Of a DNA stretch of 64,000 nt, positions 18,871-28,007 are shown piece by piece (position 1 is the stretch's first letter; the number at the start of each line of letters is the position of its first letter). The translations under genes and the position numbers were made by a program. The notes below the pieces were generated by a model that saw only the letters and a program-made list of their open reading frames with translations, ran no database searches and was not told where the DNA came from. The stretch lies in contig JADJWD010000006.1 in the NCBI GenBank assembly GCA_016716535.1, forward strand, positions 1-64,000, read 5' to 3'. Source of the stretch: Betaproteobacteria bacterium (GTDB lineage: Bacteria > Pseudomonadota > Gammaproteobacteria > Burkholderiales > Burkholderiaceae_C).

Positions 18871-21044
18871 AGACGGCGCCGATCACCCCGGCGGCGATCG
18901 ACTTCGACGCCGACGGCGTGCCGTTCGCGCCTGCCTTCGGCGACCGCTACCACGCGCGCGCCGGCGCGCTCGGCCAGGCCGAGCACGTCTTCCTGCGCGG
19001 CAACGGCCTGCCGCAACGCTGGGGGGCACGCGCGCGTTTCGTGATCCTCGAAACCGGCTTCGGCCTCGGCCTGAACTTCCTCGCCACCTGGGCCGCGTGG
19101 CGGCGCGATGCGGCGCGCTGCGACCGCCTGCATTACGTGGCGATCGACCTGCACCCGCCGACGCGCGCCGATCTGGCACGTGTGCACGCGGCGGTGCTGG
19201 GGGGCGACGCTGGAGGCGGTGATCGCCATAGTGGCGGGAATGGCGGCGACGGCGAAAGCGCCGCGAGCGCCCCGATGGCACCACTGGCCGCGCAGCTGCG
19301 CGACGCCTGGCCGCCGCTCACCGGCGACCTGCACCGGCTCGCCTTCGACGGCGGCCGCGTCGAGCTGCTGCTCGCCTTCGGCGACGCCGCATCGTGGCTG
19401 CGCCGGCTGCAGCTGCGCGCCGACGCGATCTACCTCGACGGCTTCGCGCCCGAACACAACGCCGCGATGTGGTCGGAGGCGCTGTTCGCGGCGCTGCCGC
19501 CGCTGTGCGCCGCCGGCGCGACCGCGGCGACGTGGAGCGTGGCGCGCCCCGTCGCCGACGGGCTCGCGCAGCACGGCTTCGAGGTCGAGCGCGCGCCTGG
19601 CTTCGCCGGCAAGCGCGAGATGACGGTGGCGCGCTTCGCGCCGCGGCACCGCGCGGCACCGTCGCCGCGCCGGCAGTCGGCGATGCCCTCGGCGCGTGAG
19701 GCCCTCGTCGTCGGCGCCGGCATTGCCGGTGCGACGGTGGCGCGTGCGCTGGCGGGCCAGGGCCTCGCCGTCACCGTGCTCGAAGCAGCGCCGGCCGCCG
19801 CCACCGGCGGCTCGGGCAACATGGCCGGACTCGCGCGTTGCCTCGTCGCGCGCGACGACGGCGCGCATGCGCGCTGGCACCGCGCCGCGGCGCTGCAGGC
19901 GCAGCGCGAGATCGCGCCGCTCGTTGGCGACGGCAGTTCTGCAGGCGTCATCGCGGGCCACCTCGGCGGTGTGCTGCACCTCGCCGACGACGTGCACGAC
20001 ATGCGCCGGCGCGCCGCCGCCGCGGCCTGGCCGGCCGAACTCGTGCAGGCCCTCGACGGCGAGGCCGCGGCGGCGCTGGCCGGCGTGCCCGGCCTCGGCC
20101 CGGCGTGGTTCTTTCCGGGCGGGGGCTGGGTCGATCCGTCGACGCTCGTGCGGCATCTCTTGGGCGGCGCTGGCGCTGCGGTTGCGTGCAGTCACCGCGG
20201 CGATGGCGGCCCGGATGCGCCCAGCGTGCTCGACCTGCGCGGCGCGATCACGCTGCGCACCGGCTGCCGCGTCGAGCGGTTGCAGCGGCGCGGCTCGCGC
20301 TGGCTCGCCTGCGACGAGCGCGGCGTGCCGCTGGCCGAGGCCGACGTGGTCGTGCTCGCCAACGCCGCCGATGCGGCACGGCTGGCGCCCGGCGCGGCCG
20401 ACGTTGGCTCCGCCGCAAACGCAACCGCCGCAGCCCCGTACGCCTGGCGCGTCGGCCGCACGCGCGGCCAGGTGACGCGGTTGTCGGCGGCTGACCTCCG
20501 CGACGCGGGGCTGCCGCAGCCACCCCTTCTGCCGTTGGCGCGCAACGGCTACCTGATCCCGCTGCCCGACGGCGGCGCGCTGTGCGGCGCGACGCAGACG
20601 AGCGACGACGACGACCCAGCGCTGCGCGACGCCGACCATGCGCACAACCTGGCGGTGTTGCGGCGGCTGACGCGTGCGTCGCGGCCGGCCGCGCCCGGCG
20701 CAGCGAGCGACCTGAGCGCCCTCGACGGTCGTGTCGGCTGGCGCTGGCACACCGACGACCGCCTGCCGCTCATCGGCGCGCTGCCGCTGCGCGACGGCGC
20801 CCCGGGCACCGCCCACGCGCTCGCCTCACGGCTGGCACAGCCGCGCCACGTACCGCGTGATGCGGGCCTCTTCGTGCTCGCGGCACTCGGCTCACGCGGC
20901 ATCACGAGCGCCGCGCTCGCCGCGCACGTGCTCGCCGCGTGGATCTGCGACCCGCCGATGCCGGTGGACACCGACCTGCTCGACGCCGTCGACGCGGCGC
21001 GCTACGTCTCCCGCGCGGCACGCCGCGGGCCGCGCGCGCTATGA
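18867..21044 (+). CDS. mnmC: Bifunctional tRNA mnm5s2U34 methyltransferase / cmnm5s2U34 oxidoreductase MnmC
   Basis: 725 residues. The N-terminal MnmD methyltransferase has the SAM loop ILETGFGLGLNFLATW (about 55-70) and the segment DAIYLDGFAPEHN (about 186-198). The C-terminal FAD oxidoreductase starts with the dinucleotide fold ALVVGAGIAGATVARALAG (about 277-295), then GNMAGLARC and a final LGSRGITSAALAAHVLA. It turns cmnm5s2U into mnm5s2U at the wobble base of several tRNAs in two steps. Starts at GTG overlapping the DUF3445 stop. A glycine-rich insert (GGDAGGGDRHSGGNGGDG) sits in the methyltransferase half. Confidence 0.95.
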   Translation: MKTAPITPAAIDFDADGVPFAPAFGDRYHARAGALGQAEHVFLRGNGLPQRWGARARFVILETGFGLGLNFLATWAAWRRDAARCDRLHYVAIDLHPPTRADLARVHAAVLGGDAGGGDRHSGGNGGDGESAASAPMAPLAAQLRDAWPPLTGDLHRLAFDGGRVELLLAFGDAASWLRRLQLRADAIYLDGFAPEHNAAMWSEALFAALPPLCAAGATAATWSVARPVADGLAQHGFEVERAPGFAGKREMTVARFAPRHRAAPSPRRQSAMPSAREALVVGAGIAGATVARALAGQGLAVTVLEAAPAAATGGSGNMAGLARCLVARDDGAHARWHRAAALQAQREIAPLVGDGSSAGVIAGHLGGVLHLADDVHDMRRRAAAAAWPAELVQALDGEAAAALAGVPGLGPAWFFPGGGWVDPSTLVRHLLGGAGAAVACSHRGDGGPDAPSVLDLRGAITLRTGCRVERLQRRGSRWLACDERGVPLAEADVVVLANAADAARLAPGAADVGSAANATAAAPYAWRVGRTRGQVTRLSAADLRDAGLPQPPLLPLARNGYLIPLPDGGALCGATQTSDDDDPALRDADHAHNLAVLRRLTRASRPAAPGAASDLSALDGRVGWRWHTDDRLPLIGALPLRDGAPGTAHALASRLAQPRHVPRDAGLFVLAALGSRGITSAALAAHVLAAWICDPPMPVDTDLLDAVDAARYVSRAARRGPRAL

Positions 21045-21100
21045 GCGATAACGCGTCGCGGCGAGCTTGCTCGTTGCGCAGGGCCCTTCGACCTCAGGGC

Positions 21101-21126
21101 GGGGCTTCGACAGGCTCAGCCCGAAC
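21101..21126 (+). repeat. Dispersed 26-bp repeat, copy 2
   Basis: Identical to 13614-13639. It lies in the 89-base gap between the convergent mnmC and rpiA genes, ending eight bases before the rpiA stop. Confidence 0.75.
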
Positions 21127-21133
21127 GGACGAC

Positions 21134-21802
21134 TTATCCGGCCGAATAGCGCAGCGTCCGCACGCCCTCGGCCGTGCCGAGCAGGCACACCTGCGCGCGG
21201 TGGCGCGCGAAGATGCCCACCGTCACGACGCCCGGCCACTGGTTGATCTCGGCTTCGAGCGCCGGCGGGTCGGTGATGACGAGGCCGCGCACGTCGAGGA
21301 TCGGGTGGCCGTTGTCGGTGCGTACGCCGGCACGCGCGCTCGCCGTGCCGCCGATCGCGGCGAAGCGCCGCACGACCTGCGGCAACGCCATCTCGATCAC
21401 CTCCACCGGCAGCGGGTAGCGGCCGAGCACGTCGACCGCCTTGCTCGCGTCGGCGATGCAGACGAAGCGTTCGGCGAGGTCGGCGACGATCTTCTCGCGC
21501 GTCAGCGCCGCGCCGCCGCCCTTGATCATGTAACCGCGCGAGTCGATCTCGTCGGCGCCGTCGACGTAGACCGGCAGCCGCTCGACCTCGCCGGCCTCGA
21601 GCACGCGGATGCCGCGCGCGCGCAACCGCTCGGTGCTGGCGACGCTGCTGCTCACCGCGCCGGCCACCGGCACCGGCATCGCCGCCAGCGCGTCGATGAA
21701 GTGATTCACCGTGCTGCCGGTGCCCACGCCGATCACGCGGCCCGGCGTCACGTACTCGATCGCGGCGCGGCCGACCAGCGCCTTCAGTTCGTCTTGGGTC
21801 AT
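21134..21802 (-). CDS. rpiA: Ribose-5-phosphate isomerase A
   Basis: 222 residues, standard length. Family motifs are in order: GVGTGSTVNHFIDAL (phosphate loop), PVYVDGADEID, the catalytic region MIKGGGAALTREKIVA, and DNGHPILDVRGL. It interconverts ribose-5-phosphate and ribulose-5-phosphate in the pentose phosphate pathway. The gene is divergent from pyrD with a 51-base gap that must carry both promoters. Confidence 0.97.
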   Translation of the reverse strand: MTQDELKALVGRAAIEYVTPGRVIGVGTGSTVNHFIDALAAMPVPVAGAVSSSVASTERLRARGIRVLEAGEVERLPVYVDGADEIDSRGYMIKGGGAALTREKIVADLAERFVCIADASKAVDVLGRYPLPVEVIEMALPQVVRRFAAIGGTASARAGVRTDNGHPILDVRGLVITDPPALEAEINQWPGVVTVGIFARHRAQVCLLGTAEGVRTLRYSAG

Positions 21803-21853
21803 GGCGCCGATTATCCGAAGGTGCTGGGCCGAGCGGCTGAGACAATCGCGCGC

Positions 21854-23014
21854 ATGTCGTTCATGCGCCTGCCCGCCCTACCCTATGGCCTCGCCCGCCC
21901 GTTCCTCTTCGGCCTCGACGCCGAGACGGCGCACGACCTGACCATCGCAGCGCTGGCGCGGTTGCAGAACACGCCGGCGATGTGCGCCTGGGCGCGCGAG
22001 CGGGTCGCCGACGCGGTGACGGTGGCCGGCATCACGTTCCCCAACCGCATCGGCCTCGCCGCCGGCCTGGACAAGAACGGACAGTGCATCGACGGTCTCG
22101 GCGCGATGGGTTTCGGCTTCATCGAGGTCGGCACCGTGACGCCGAAGGCGCAGCCCGGCAACCCGAAGCCGCGCCTGTTCCGCCTGCGCGAGGCCGAGGC
22201 ATTGATCAACCGGCTCGGCTTCAACAACGACGGCCTCGCCGCCTTCGTCGCCAACGTGCAGCGCGCGACGAGCTTTCGCGCCGGCGGCGGCATCGTCGGG
22301 CTGAACATCGGCAAGAACGCCGCGACGCCGATCGAGCGCGCCGCCGACGACTACCTGCTCGGCCTGGCCGGCGTCTACGCGCACGCCGACTACGTCACCG
22401 TCAACATCTCGAGCCCGAACACGAAGAACCTGCGCGCGCTGCAAGGCGACGAGGCACTCGATGCGCTGCTCGGCACGCTCGCGGCGCGTCGCGACGAGCT
22501 GACCGCCGAGGCCGGCCGGCGCGTGCCGATGTTCGTGAAGATCGCGCCCGATCTCGACCTGGCGCAGATCGACTTGATCGCCGCGACGCTGGTGCGGCAC
22601 GGCATCGACGGCGTGGTCGCGACGAACACGACGCTTTCGCGCGACGCGGTGAAAGGGCTGCCGCATGCCGACGAGACGGGCGGCCTGTCGGGCCGGCCGG
22701 TGTTCGAGGCAAGCAACCGCGTCATCGCGCGGCTGCGCGCGCGGCTGCCGGCGCGCTTCCCGATCATCGGCGCCGGCGGCGTGATGAGCGGCGCCGACGC
22801 GGCCGCCAAGCTGGCCGCCGGCGCCGACCTCGTGCAGGTCTACACCGGTCTCATCTACCGCGGTCCGGCGCTCGTGCACGAGGCGGCGCAGGCGCTGGCG
22901 GTGGCCGGCGCGGCGAGGGCGAAGGCCGAAGCGGCCGCCGAGGTGAACCCATCGAAGGCCATCGCCGATCGAGCCAAGAGCGCACGAAAGGCCACGCGTG
23001 CACCCCGAGCCTGA
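21854..23014 (+). CDS. pyrD: Dihydroorotate dehydrogenase (quinone), class 2
   Basis: 386 residues from the ATG at 21854 (MSFMRLP; an ATG at 21863 is an alternative). The N-terminal amphipathic region AETAHDLTIAALARLQ binds membrane and quinone. Core motifs follow: FPNRIGLAAGLDKNGQ, NRLGFNNDG, GLNIGKN, the catalytic serine in VNISSPNTKNLR, VATNTT, and IIGAGGVMSGADA. It oxidises dihydroorotate in pyrimidine synthesis. About 35 extra residues at the C-terminus (from AGAARAKAEAAAEV) are alanine and lysine rich and overlap the next gene. Confidence 0.97.
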   Translation: MSFMRLPALPYGLARPFLFGLDAETAHDLTIAALARLQNTPAMCAWARERVADAVTVAGITFPNRIGLAAGLDKNGQCIDGLGAMGFGFIEVGTVTPKAQPGNPKPRLFRLREAEALINRLGFNNDGLAAFVANVQRATSFRAGGGIVGLNIGKNAATPIERAADDYLLGLAGVYAHADYVTVNISSPNTKNLRALQGDEALDALLGTLAARRDELTAEAGRRVPMFVKIAPDLDLAQIDLIAATLVRHGIDGVVATNTTLSRDAVKGLPHADETGGLSGRPVFEASNRVIARLRARLPARFPIIGAGGVMSGADAAAKLAAGADLVQVYTGLIYRGPALVHEAAQALAVAGAARAKAEAAAEVNPSKAIADRAKSARKATRAPRA

Positions 23015-24167
23015 GGCGCCTGCCGACACCGGCACGAAAGGAGCGCAGCAAGGACCGCAGCACGGTGCGCTGCACGGCGCGACCGGCGCCCTGCACGGCG
23101 TGCGCGTCGTCGAACTGGCGAGCATCGGCCCCGGCCCGTTTGCCGCGATGCTGCTCGCCGACCACGGCGCCGAAGTGCTGCGCATCGAGCGCCCCGGCCC
23201 CGAGGGCCACGACGAGGTGCGGCACGACCCGGTGACGACGCGCGCTCGAGCGCGCCGCCTCGTGCTCGACCTGAAGTCGGCGGCCGGCCGCGACGCGCTG
23301 CTCGCCGAGGTCGAGCGTGCCGACATCCTGCTCGAAGGCTTCCGGCCCGGCGTGATGGAGCGCCTCGGCCTCGGGCCCACCGAGTGCCACACGCGCAACC
23401 CGCGGCTGGTCTACGGCCGCATGACCGGCTGGGGCCAAGAGGGGCCGCTGGCGCTGCGCGCCGGCCACGACATCAACTACATCGCGTTGGCCGGCGTGCT
23501 GCATGCGATCGGCACCGGCGGCCCTTCGCCGTCCGCAGAAGCCGGTGTCAGCGGCGGCAAGCCGATCCCGCCGCTGAACCTCGTCGGCGACTTCGGCGGC
23601 GGGGCGTTGTACCTCGCCTTCGGCGTGCTCGCCGCGCTCGTGCAGGCGCGCACCACCGGCCGCGGCCAGGTGGTCGACGCGGCGATGGTCGACGGCGCGC
23701 TGTCGCTGATGGCGATGATCTTCGGCCGCATCGCCGCTGGCCACTGGCACGACGGCGTGCGCGCGAGCAACTCGCTGGACGGTGGGCGGCCGTGGTACGA
23801 CACCTACGCCACCGCCGACGGTCGCCACGTCGCCGTCGGCGCCAACGAGCCGCAGTTCTACCGCCTGCTGTGCGAGGGCCTCGGCCTCACGGCGGCGGAA
23901 GCGGCGATGCGCGACGACCCCGGCGCCTGGCCGCGCCTGCGCGAGTGCATCGCGGCGCGTTTCGCGACGCGCACGCGCGACGAGTGGGCGGCGCGGTTCG
24001 AAGGCACCGACGCCTGCGTGAGCCCGGTGCTGACCCTCGCCGAGGCGGCGCACCATCCGCACAACGTGGCGCGCGGCAACGTCGTGCAGGCGGGTGGTGT
24101 GTGGCAACCGGCGGCCGCGCCGCGCATCACGCCGGCCAGTCAAGGCCCTGGCGGCGACGCGGCATAG
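22998..24167 (+). CDS. CaiB/BaiF CoA-transferase family protein, alpha-methylacyl-CoA racemase type
   Basis: 389 residues from a GTG that overlaps pyrD by 17 bases. The family III fold is clear (GVRVVELASIGPGPFAAMLLADHGAEV, LVYGRMTGWGQEGPLA). GHDINYIALAG carries the histidine and LVGDFGGGALYLAFG the aspartate used by alpha-methylacyl-CoA racemases to epimerise the 2-methyl centre. This points to racemase rather than CoA transfer, with a role in branched-chain or isoprenoid acyl-CoA breakdown. The first 32 residues (HPEPEAPADTGTKGAQQGP and on) are low complexity and may not be translated; there is no other good start before ALHGVRVVE. Confidence 0.88.
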   Translation: MHPEPEAPADTGTKGAQQGPQHGALHGATGALHGVRVVELASIGPGPFAAMLLADHGAEVLRIERPGPEGHDEVRHDPVTTRARARRLVLDLKSAAGRDALLAEVERADILLEGFRPGVMERLGLGPTECHTRNPRLVYGRMTGWGQEGPLALRAGHDINYIALAGVLHAIGTGGPSPSAEAGVSGGKPIPPLNLVGDFGGGALYLAFGVLAALVQARTTGRGQVVDAAMVDGALSLMAMIFGRIAAGHWHDGVRASNSLDGGRPWYDTYATADGRHVAVGANEPQFYRLLCEGLGLTAAEAAMRDDPGAWPRLRECIAARFATRTRDEWAARFEGTDACVSPVLTLAEAAHHPHNVARGNVVQAGGVWQPAAAPRITPASQGPGGDAA

Positions 24168-24352
24168 AACGAACGCCGCTTCGGGCAGATCTTCGAGCGA
24201 AGCCTGAGAGGCAGCTTCGAGCGCACTTTCGAACTAGGGGGAACCGGGCGCCTTGCCCGGGAAGCGTTGCGATTGGTCACGCAACGGCCACCTCCGCGAC
24301 GCTTTCGCGTCATGTGGGACCCCCAGAATCGGTGCCCGATCGCCCCCTCGGC

Positions 24353-24368
24353 CGTGATGCAGATCACG
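24353..24368. promoter_or_regulatory. Palindrome resembling a CRP/FNR-family operator
   Basis: CGTGATGCAGATCACG is a perfect 16-base palindrome (half-site CGTGAT, spacer GCAG). It has the TGA-N6-TCA spacing used by CRP/FNR regulators and lies 40 bases before the start of the gene at 24408. The surrounding 240-base gap (24168-24407) shows no other clear structure. Confidence 0.5.
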
Positions 24369-24407
24369 ACCGGCCGGCCCCTAACGCGAACCGTGCGGGA
24401 GCCCGAG

Positions 24408-24884
24408 ATGCACCACTCCTCCGAACCGACTTCCCTCGCCTTGCAGAGCAGCGCCGCGAACACCGCCTCGGGCAACGCCACGAAGGCGGTGGCCGACGAG
24501 CTGCCGCAGCTCGTGGCGCGCGTCTACGAGACGGCGCCGCAGGAGGAGCGCCGGGTGTTGCTGGCGACGCTGCTGCGACCGCTCGGGCTGCTGTCGCTGG
24601 CAGCCATCGGCAACGGCATCTTTGCGCACCTGCGGCTGCACGGCGGCTGGCCCGAGTTCCGGCCGGCCGGCCAGGACCTCGCGCGCGTGCGCACGAGCGA
24701 CGTCGCCGCGCTCGTGCACCACGTGCAGCAGGTCAGCATCGAGACGGTGTACGGCATCGCCGAAGTGCTGAAGGCCTCGCCGGTGATGGCCGGCTCGGCC
24801 ACCGCCGCGATGCTGGTCGCGCTGCTCGTGCAGCAGTCGCGGCGGCGGCGCGGCGAGCGTTCGGACGAGCCGGCGGCACGCTGA
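24408..24884 (+). CDS. Hypothetical protein, possible membrane protein
   Basis: 158 residues; the ATG at 24408 has GGAG eight bases upstream. It begins MHHSSEPTSLALQSSAAN. A moderately hydrophobic stretch RPLGLLSLAAIGNGIFAHL lies at about 65-83 and a stronger one, GSATAAMLVALLVQQ, near residues 130-144, followed by a basic tail RRRRGERSDE. This suggests one or two membrane contacts with the C-terminus inside. No family is recognised. A palindromic site upstream suggests regulated expression. It converges on the vanZ-like gene with nine bases between stops. Confidence 0.65.
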   Translation: MHHSSEPTSLALQSSAANTASGNATKAVADELPQLVARVYETAPQEERRVLLATLLRPLGLLSLAAIGNGIFAHLRLHGGWPEFRPAGQDLARVRTSDVAALVHHVQQVSIETVYGIAEVLKASPVMAGSATAAMLVALLVQQSRRRRGERSDEPAAR

Positions 24885-24893
24885 AGCGGCACC

Positions 24894-26042
24894 TCAACCC
24901 GCGCGCGCCTGCGGCACGCGCCCCGCGCGCCGCATCGCCAGCCACAAGAACACCAGCGCTGCCAGCGGCCAGCCCTTCGAGGTGTAGCGGGCGACGAGCG
25001 CCAGCCCGATCAACATCACCTCGCGCTTGGGCGAGCGCAGCCACCACGCGGGGTCGGGCGGCGCGATGTTGACGACGGCGACCGCGGCGACGAGCAGCGC
25101 GATGGCGCCGAGTGCGGCGGTGCGCGCCGGCACGGCGAACGCCGCGCGCGCCAGCGCCCAGCCGAGCACGACGCCCAGCACGTTGGGCGGCGAGATCCAC
25201 TGCCACACCGCCTGCTTCTCCCAGAACGCGATCTGCGCGATCAGACGCAGCAGCAGCGCGGCGCCCACCAGCGCCAGCAGCAGCGCGCGGCGCGGGGCCT
25301 TGTCGGCGAGCACGAGGCGCAGCACGACGCCGGCTGCGGCCAGGTTGGCGGCGACGACGAACACCTCGGTGGCGAAGTAGACGAGCGGCGCCACGCTCCA
25401 GTCGACACTGACCTGCAGGTTGCCGCGCCAGTCGCCGCTGCCGAAGAGCAGCGTGCGCTGCGCGAAGAGCGCGACGAACCAGGCCGCGAGCACGATCAGC
25501 CCCGCCTCGGCCAGATGCCCGGGCACGAGCCAGCGCTCGCGCAGGTGCCGGCCGCCGCCGCGGTGGTCCGCCAGCCACGCGGTCATGCGCACGGCGAGCG
25601 CCGCGCCTGCGATGGCGCCGAGCACGTTCATCGCCACGTCCCACAGCGACGGCATGCGGCCGGGCAGGTACACCTGCAGCACCTCGACGAGCACGCTGCC
25701 GAGCGCCGGCACCGCCGCGCCGACGGCGAACGCACGCGCGCCGCGCAGCCGCGGGTACAGCGCCAGCGCCAGGCACAGCCCGAGCGGCACGTAGCCGACG
25801 ACGTTGAGGATCATGTCGAACGCCGTCGTCGAGCCCGGATTCCAGTCGAGCATCGACAGCGGCCCGAGCGCCGGCCGCCGCCAGCCGTGGAAGGGCCTGA
25901 GGCTCGCGTAGACGATGATCGGCACGATCACCGCCAGCGTCAGGCGGGCGAGCGGAAACGGCCGCGCCGCGCCGGTGCTGCGTTCGCAGCTCATCTCCCT
26001 CTCGTTCGCTCCTGGTTCGGCCTTCATTCGTTCTTCGATCAT
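24894..26042 (-). CDS. VanZ-family membrane protein
   Basis: 382 residues with about ten hydrophobic helices. The N-terminal half holds the VanZ domain: YASLRPFHGWR, FDMILNVVGYVPLGLCLAL, GSVLVEVLQVYLPGR with the conserved Glu, and SLWDVAMNVLGAIAG. The C-terminal half adds further helices typical of long VanZ proteins. VanZ gives low-level teicoplanin resistance in enterococci, but the function of proteobacterial members is unknown. The start overlaps the upstream gamma-glutamyltransferase stop by four bases, so the two are co-transcribed. Confidence 0.85.
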   Translation of the reverse strand: MIEERMKAEPGANEREMSCERSTGAARPFPLARLTLAVIVPIIVYASLRPFHGWRRPALGPLSMLDWNPGSTTAFDMILNVVGYVPLGLCLALALYPRLRGARAFAVGAAVPALGSVLVEVLQVYLPGRMPSLWDVAMNVLGAIAGAALAVRMTAWLADHRGGGRHLRERWLVPGHLAEAGLIVLAAWFVALFAQRTLLFGSGDWRGNLQVSVDWSVAPLVYFATEVFVVAANLAAAGVVLRLVLADKAPRRALLLALVGAALLLRLIAQIAFWEKQAVWQWISPPNVLGVVLGWALARAAFAVPARTAALGAIALLVAAVAVVNIAPPDPAWWLRSPKREVMLIGLALVARYTSKGWPLAALVFLWLAMRRAGRVPQARAG

Positions 26043-27994
26043 TCGCCAACCACGACACCTTCGCGCCGCGCATCGGCCGCGCCGTGCCAGCCGCTGCCGG
26101 CGCGTTGCAGCGCGTGCACGCCGCTCGTCAATTCGCTCTCGACCACGGTGTGGCCGAGCGCGCGCAGCGCCGCCGCGGTGGCGCTCGGAAAGCGCCCGGC
26201 CTCGAGCAGCGTCTGCGGGCCGTTGAAGGCGGCGAAGTTCGGCAGGTCGGCGGCGCGCTGCGCATCGAGCCCCCAGCGCAGCGTGCCGAGCAGCATCTTC
26301 GCCGTGTAGTGGATGATCGCCGCCCCGCCGGGTGAGCCCAGCACCATCAGCAGCCGGCCGTCGCGTGCATCGAACACGAACGTCGGGCTCATGCTCGATC
26401 GCGGCCGCTTGCCCGGCTGCACGCGGTTGGCGATCGGGCGCCCCGCCGCATCGGCCGGCGCGAACGAGAAGTCGGTGAGCTGGTTGTTGAGGAGGAACCC
26501 GCCGGCGAGCCCCGTGCCGCCGTCGGACATCAACCGCGCGCCGAATGCCGCCTCGATGCTGGTGGTGAGCGCGACCGCGTGGCCGTAGCTGTCGACGACG
26601 CTGATGTGGCTGGTGCCGCCCTCGGGCTGCGCTGGCATCGGCGCCCAGGCGGTGCCGTTGCTGGCGCGACCCGGCCGGCCGGGGGTTGCGGCGCCGGTGC
26701 TGCGGCGCAGACCGATCAGCGCCGCGCGCTCGGCCAGGTAGCCGCGATCGAGCAGCGCCGCCCAGTGGCCGCCCGGTGCGGGCGTGAAGTCGGGGTCGGC
26801 GATGTACTGGTCGCGGTCGGCGAAGGCGAGCCGCGAGGCCTCGGCGTAGCGGTGAAGCGTCTCGGGGGCGGGGACGCCGTCGGACAGCGGCGGGCCTTGC
26901 TCGGCAGCCGAGCCGCCGGCACGTTCACGTTGCGCTTCGAGCAGCCCGAGGATCTGCATCACCGTCAGGTGGCCCGACGACGGCGGCGGGAAGCCGCAGA
27001 CGCGATGCAGCGGGCCCCGGTCGGTGCCCCAGTCGGTACAGACAGCCTCGCGGCGCCGCGCGGCATAACCGGCCAAGTCAGTGGCCGCCAGGCGCCCCCG
27101 CCGCGCCGCGTGGCCGCGCACCCGCGCCACGATGTCGGCGGCAATCGGCCCTTCGTGCAGCGCCGCGCTGCCGCGCGCGGCGATGGCCCGCAGCACGGCG
27201 GCCAGCGCCGGGTTCTTCAACAGGTGCCCCACCGGATGCGGCCGGCCATCGGCGGCGAAGAAGTAGGCGCGCGTTTGCGCATCAGCAGCCAGCGCCGGGT
27301 CGCGCGTCAGGCCCGCCAGCAGCGCGTGCAGCCGCGGGCTGACAGGAAAACCGCGTTCGGCCAGCACGATCGCCGGCTCGAACAGGGTTGCCCACGGCAG
27401 GCGCCCGTGCACGCGGTGCGCCGCCTCGAGCATGCGCACGACGCCTGGCACGCCGACGGCGAGGCCGCCGACGCTCGCTTGCGCACGCATCAGCGCGCGG
27501 CCGTCGGGTTGCAGGAAGAGCCGCTCATCGGCCGCCGCCGGCGCCGTCTCGCGGCCATCCCACGCAGCGACTTCGCGGCCGTCCCAGTGCAGCAGGAAGG
27601 CACCGCCGCCGATGCCGCTGCTTTGCGGCTCGACGAGCGCCAGCACCATCTGCGCGGCGATCGCCGCGTCGAGCGCGTTGCCGCCGGCGCGCAGTACGCG
27701 CCAGCCGGCCTCGGCCGCGAGCGGATGCGCCGCGGCCACCGCGGCGCGGTCGAACTGCCAACCGGGTTTGCTCTCGCGGCCCGAGGCGGCCTCGGGCTGC
27801 ACGGCGGCGGGCGGGAGCGCCGTCGCGGCGGCCGGCGGCTGGCCAGGCACATGGGCCGGCTCCGGCGCCGGCACCAAGCCAGGGGCGCAGCCGGCGAGCA
27901 TCAGGCCGGCCAAGGCGGCCGATCCGGCGAGGCCGGCCAGCCTGCGCAACCCGCGCAGCACCTGATGCAAGGCCCCTGTGGCCCCTCTCTTCAA
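26039..27994 (-). CDS. ggt: Gamma-glutamyltransferase, lipoprotein type
   Basis: 651 residues. The N-terminus MKRGATGALH and on to LAGLMLAGCAPG is a lipoprotein signal with the lipobox LAGC, so the enzyme should be anchored by lipid on the periplasmic side. The chain then follows the family: AAHPLAAEAGWRVLRAGGNALDA, SSGIGGGAFLLHWDG, and GGTSHISVVDSYGHAVALT with the autocleavage and catalytic threonine. It ends with LNNQLTDFSF and GSPGGAAIIHYT. It splits glutathione and other gamma-glutamyl compounds. The Pro/Ala linker between lipid cysteine and enzyme is about 45 residues. Confidence 0.93.
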   Translation of the reverse strand: MKRGATGALHQVLRGLRRLAGLAGSAALAGLMLAGCAPGLVPAPEPAHVPGQPPAAATALPPAAVQPEAASGRESKPGWQFDRAAVAAAHPLAAEAGWRVLRAGGNALDAAIAAQMVLALVEPQSSGIGGGAFLLHWDGREVAAWDGRETAPAAADERLFLQPDGRALMRAQASVGGLAVGVPGVVRMLEAAHRVHGRLPWATLFEPAIVLAERGFPVSPRLHALLAGLTRDPALAADAQTRAYFFAADGRPHPVGHLLKNPALAAVLRAIAARGSAALHEGPIAADIVARVRGHAARRGRLAATDLAGYAARRREAVCTDWGTDRGPLHRVCGFPPPSSGHLTVMQILGLLEAQRERAGGSAAEQGPPLSDGVPAPETLHRYAEASRLAFADRDQYIADPDFTPAPGGHWAALLDRGYLAERAALIGLRRSTGAATPGRPGRASNGTAWAPMPAQPEGGTSHISVVDSYGHAVALTTSIEAAFGARLMSDGGTGLAGGFLLNNQLTDFSFAPADAAGRPIANRVQPGKRPRSSMSPTFVFDARDGRLLMVLGSPGGAAIIHYTAKMLLGTLRWGLDAQRAADLPNFAAFNGPQTLLEAGRFPSATAAALRALGHTVVESELTSGVHALQRAGSGWHGAADARREGVVVGE

Positions 27995-28007
27995 ACCCGC
28001 GACGCGT

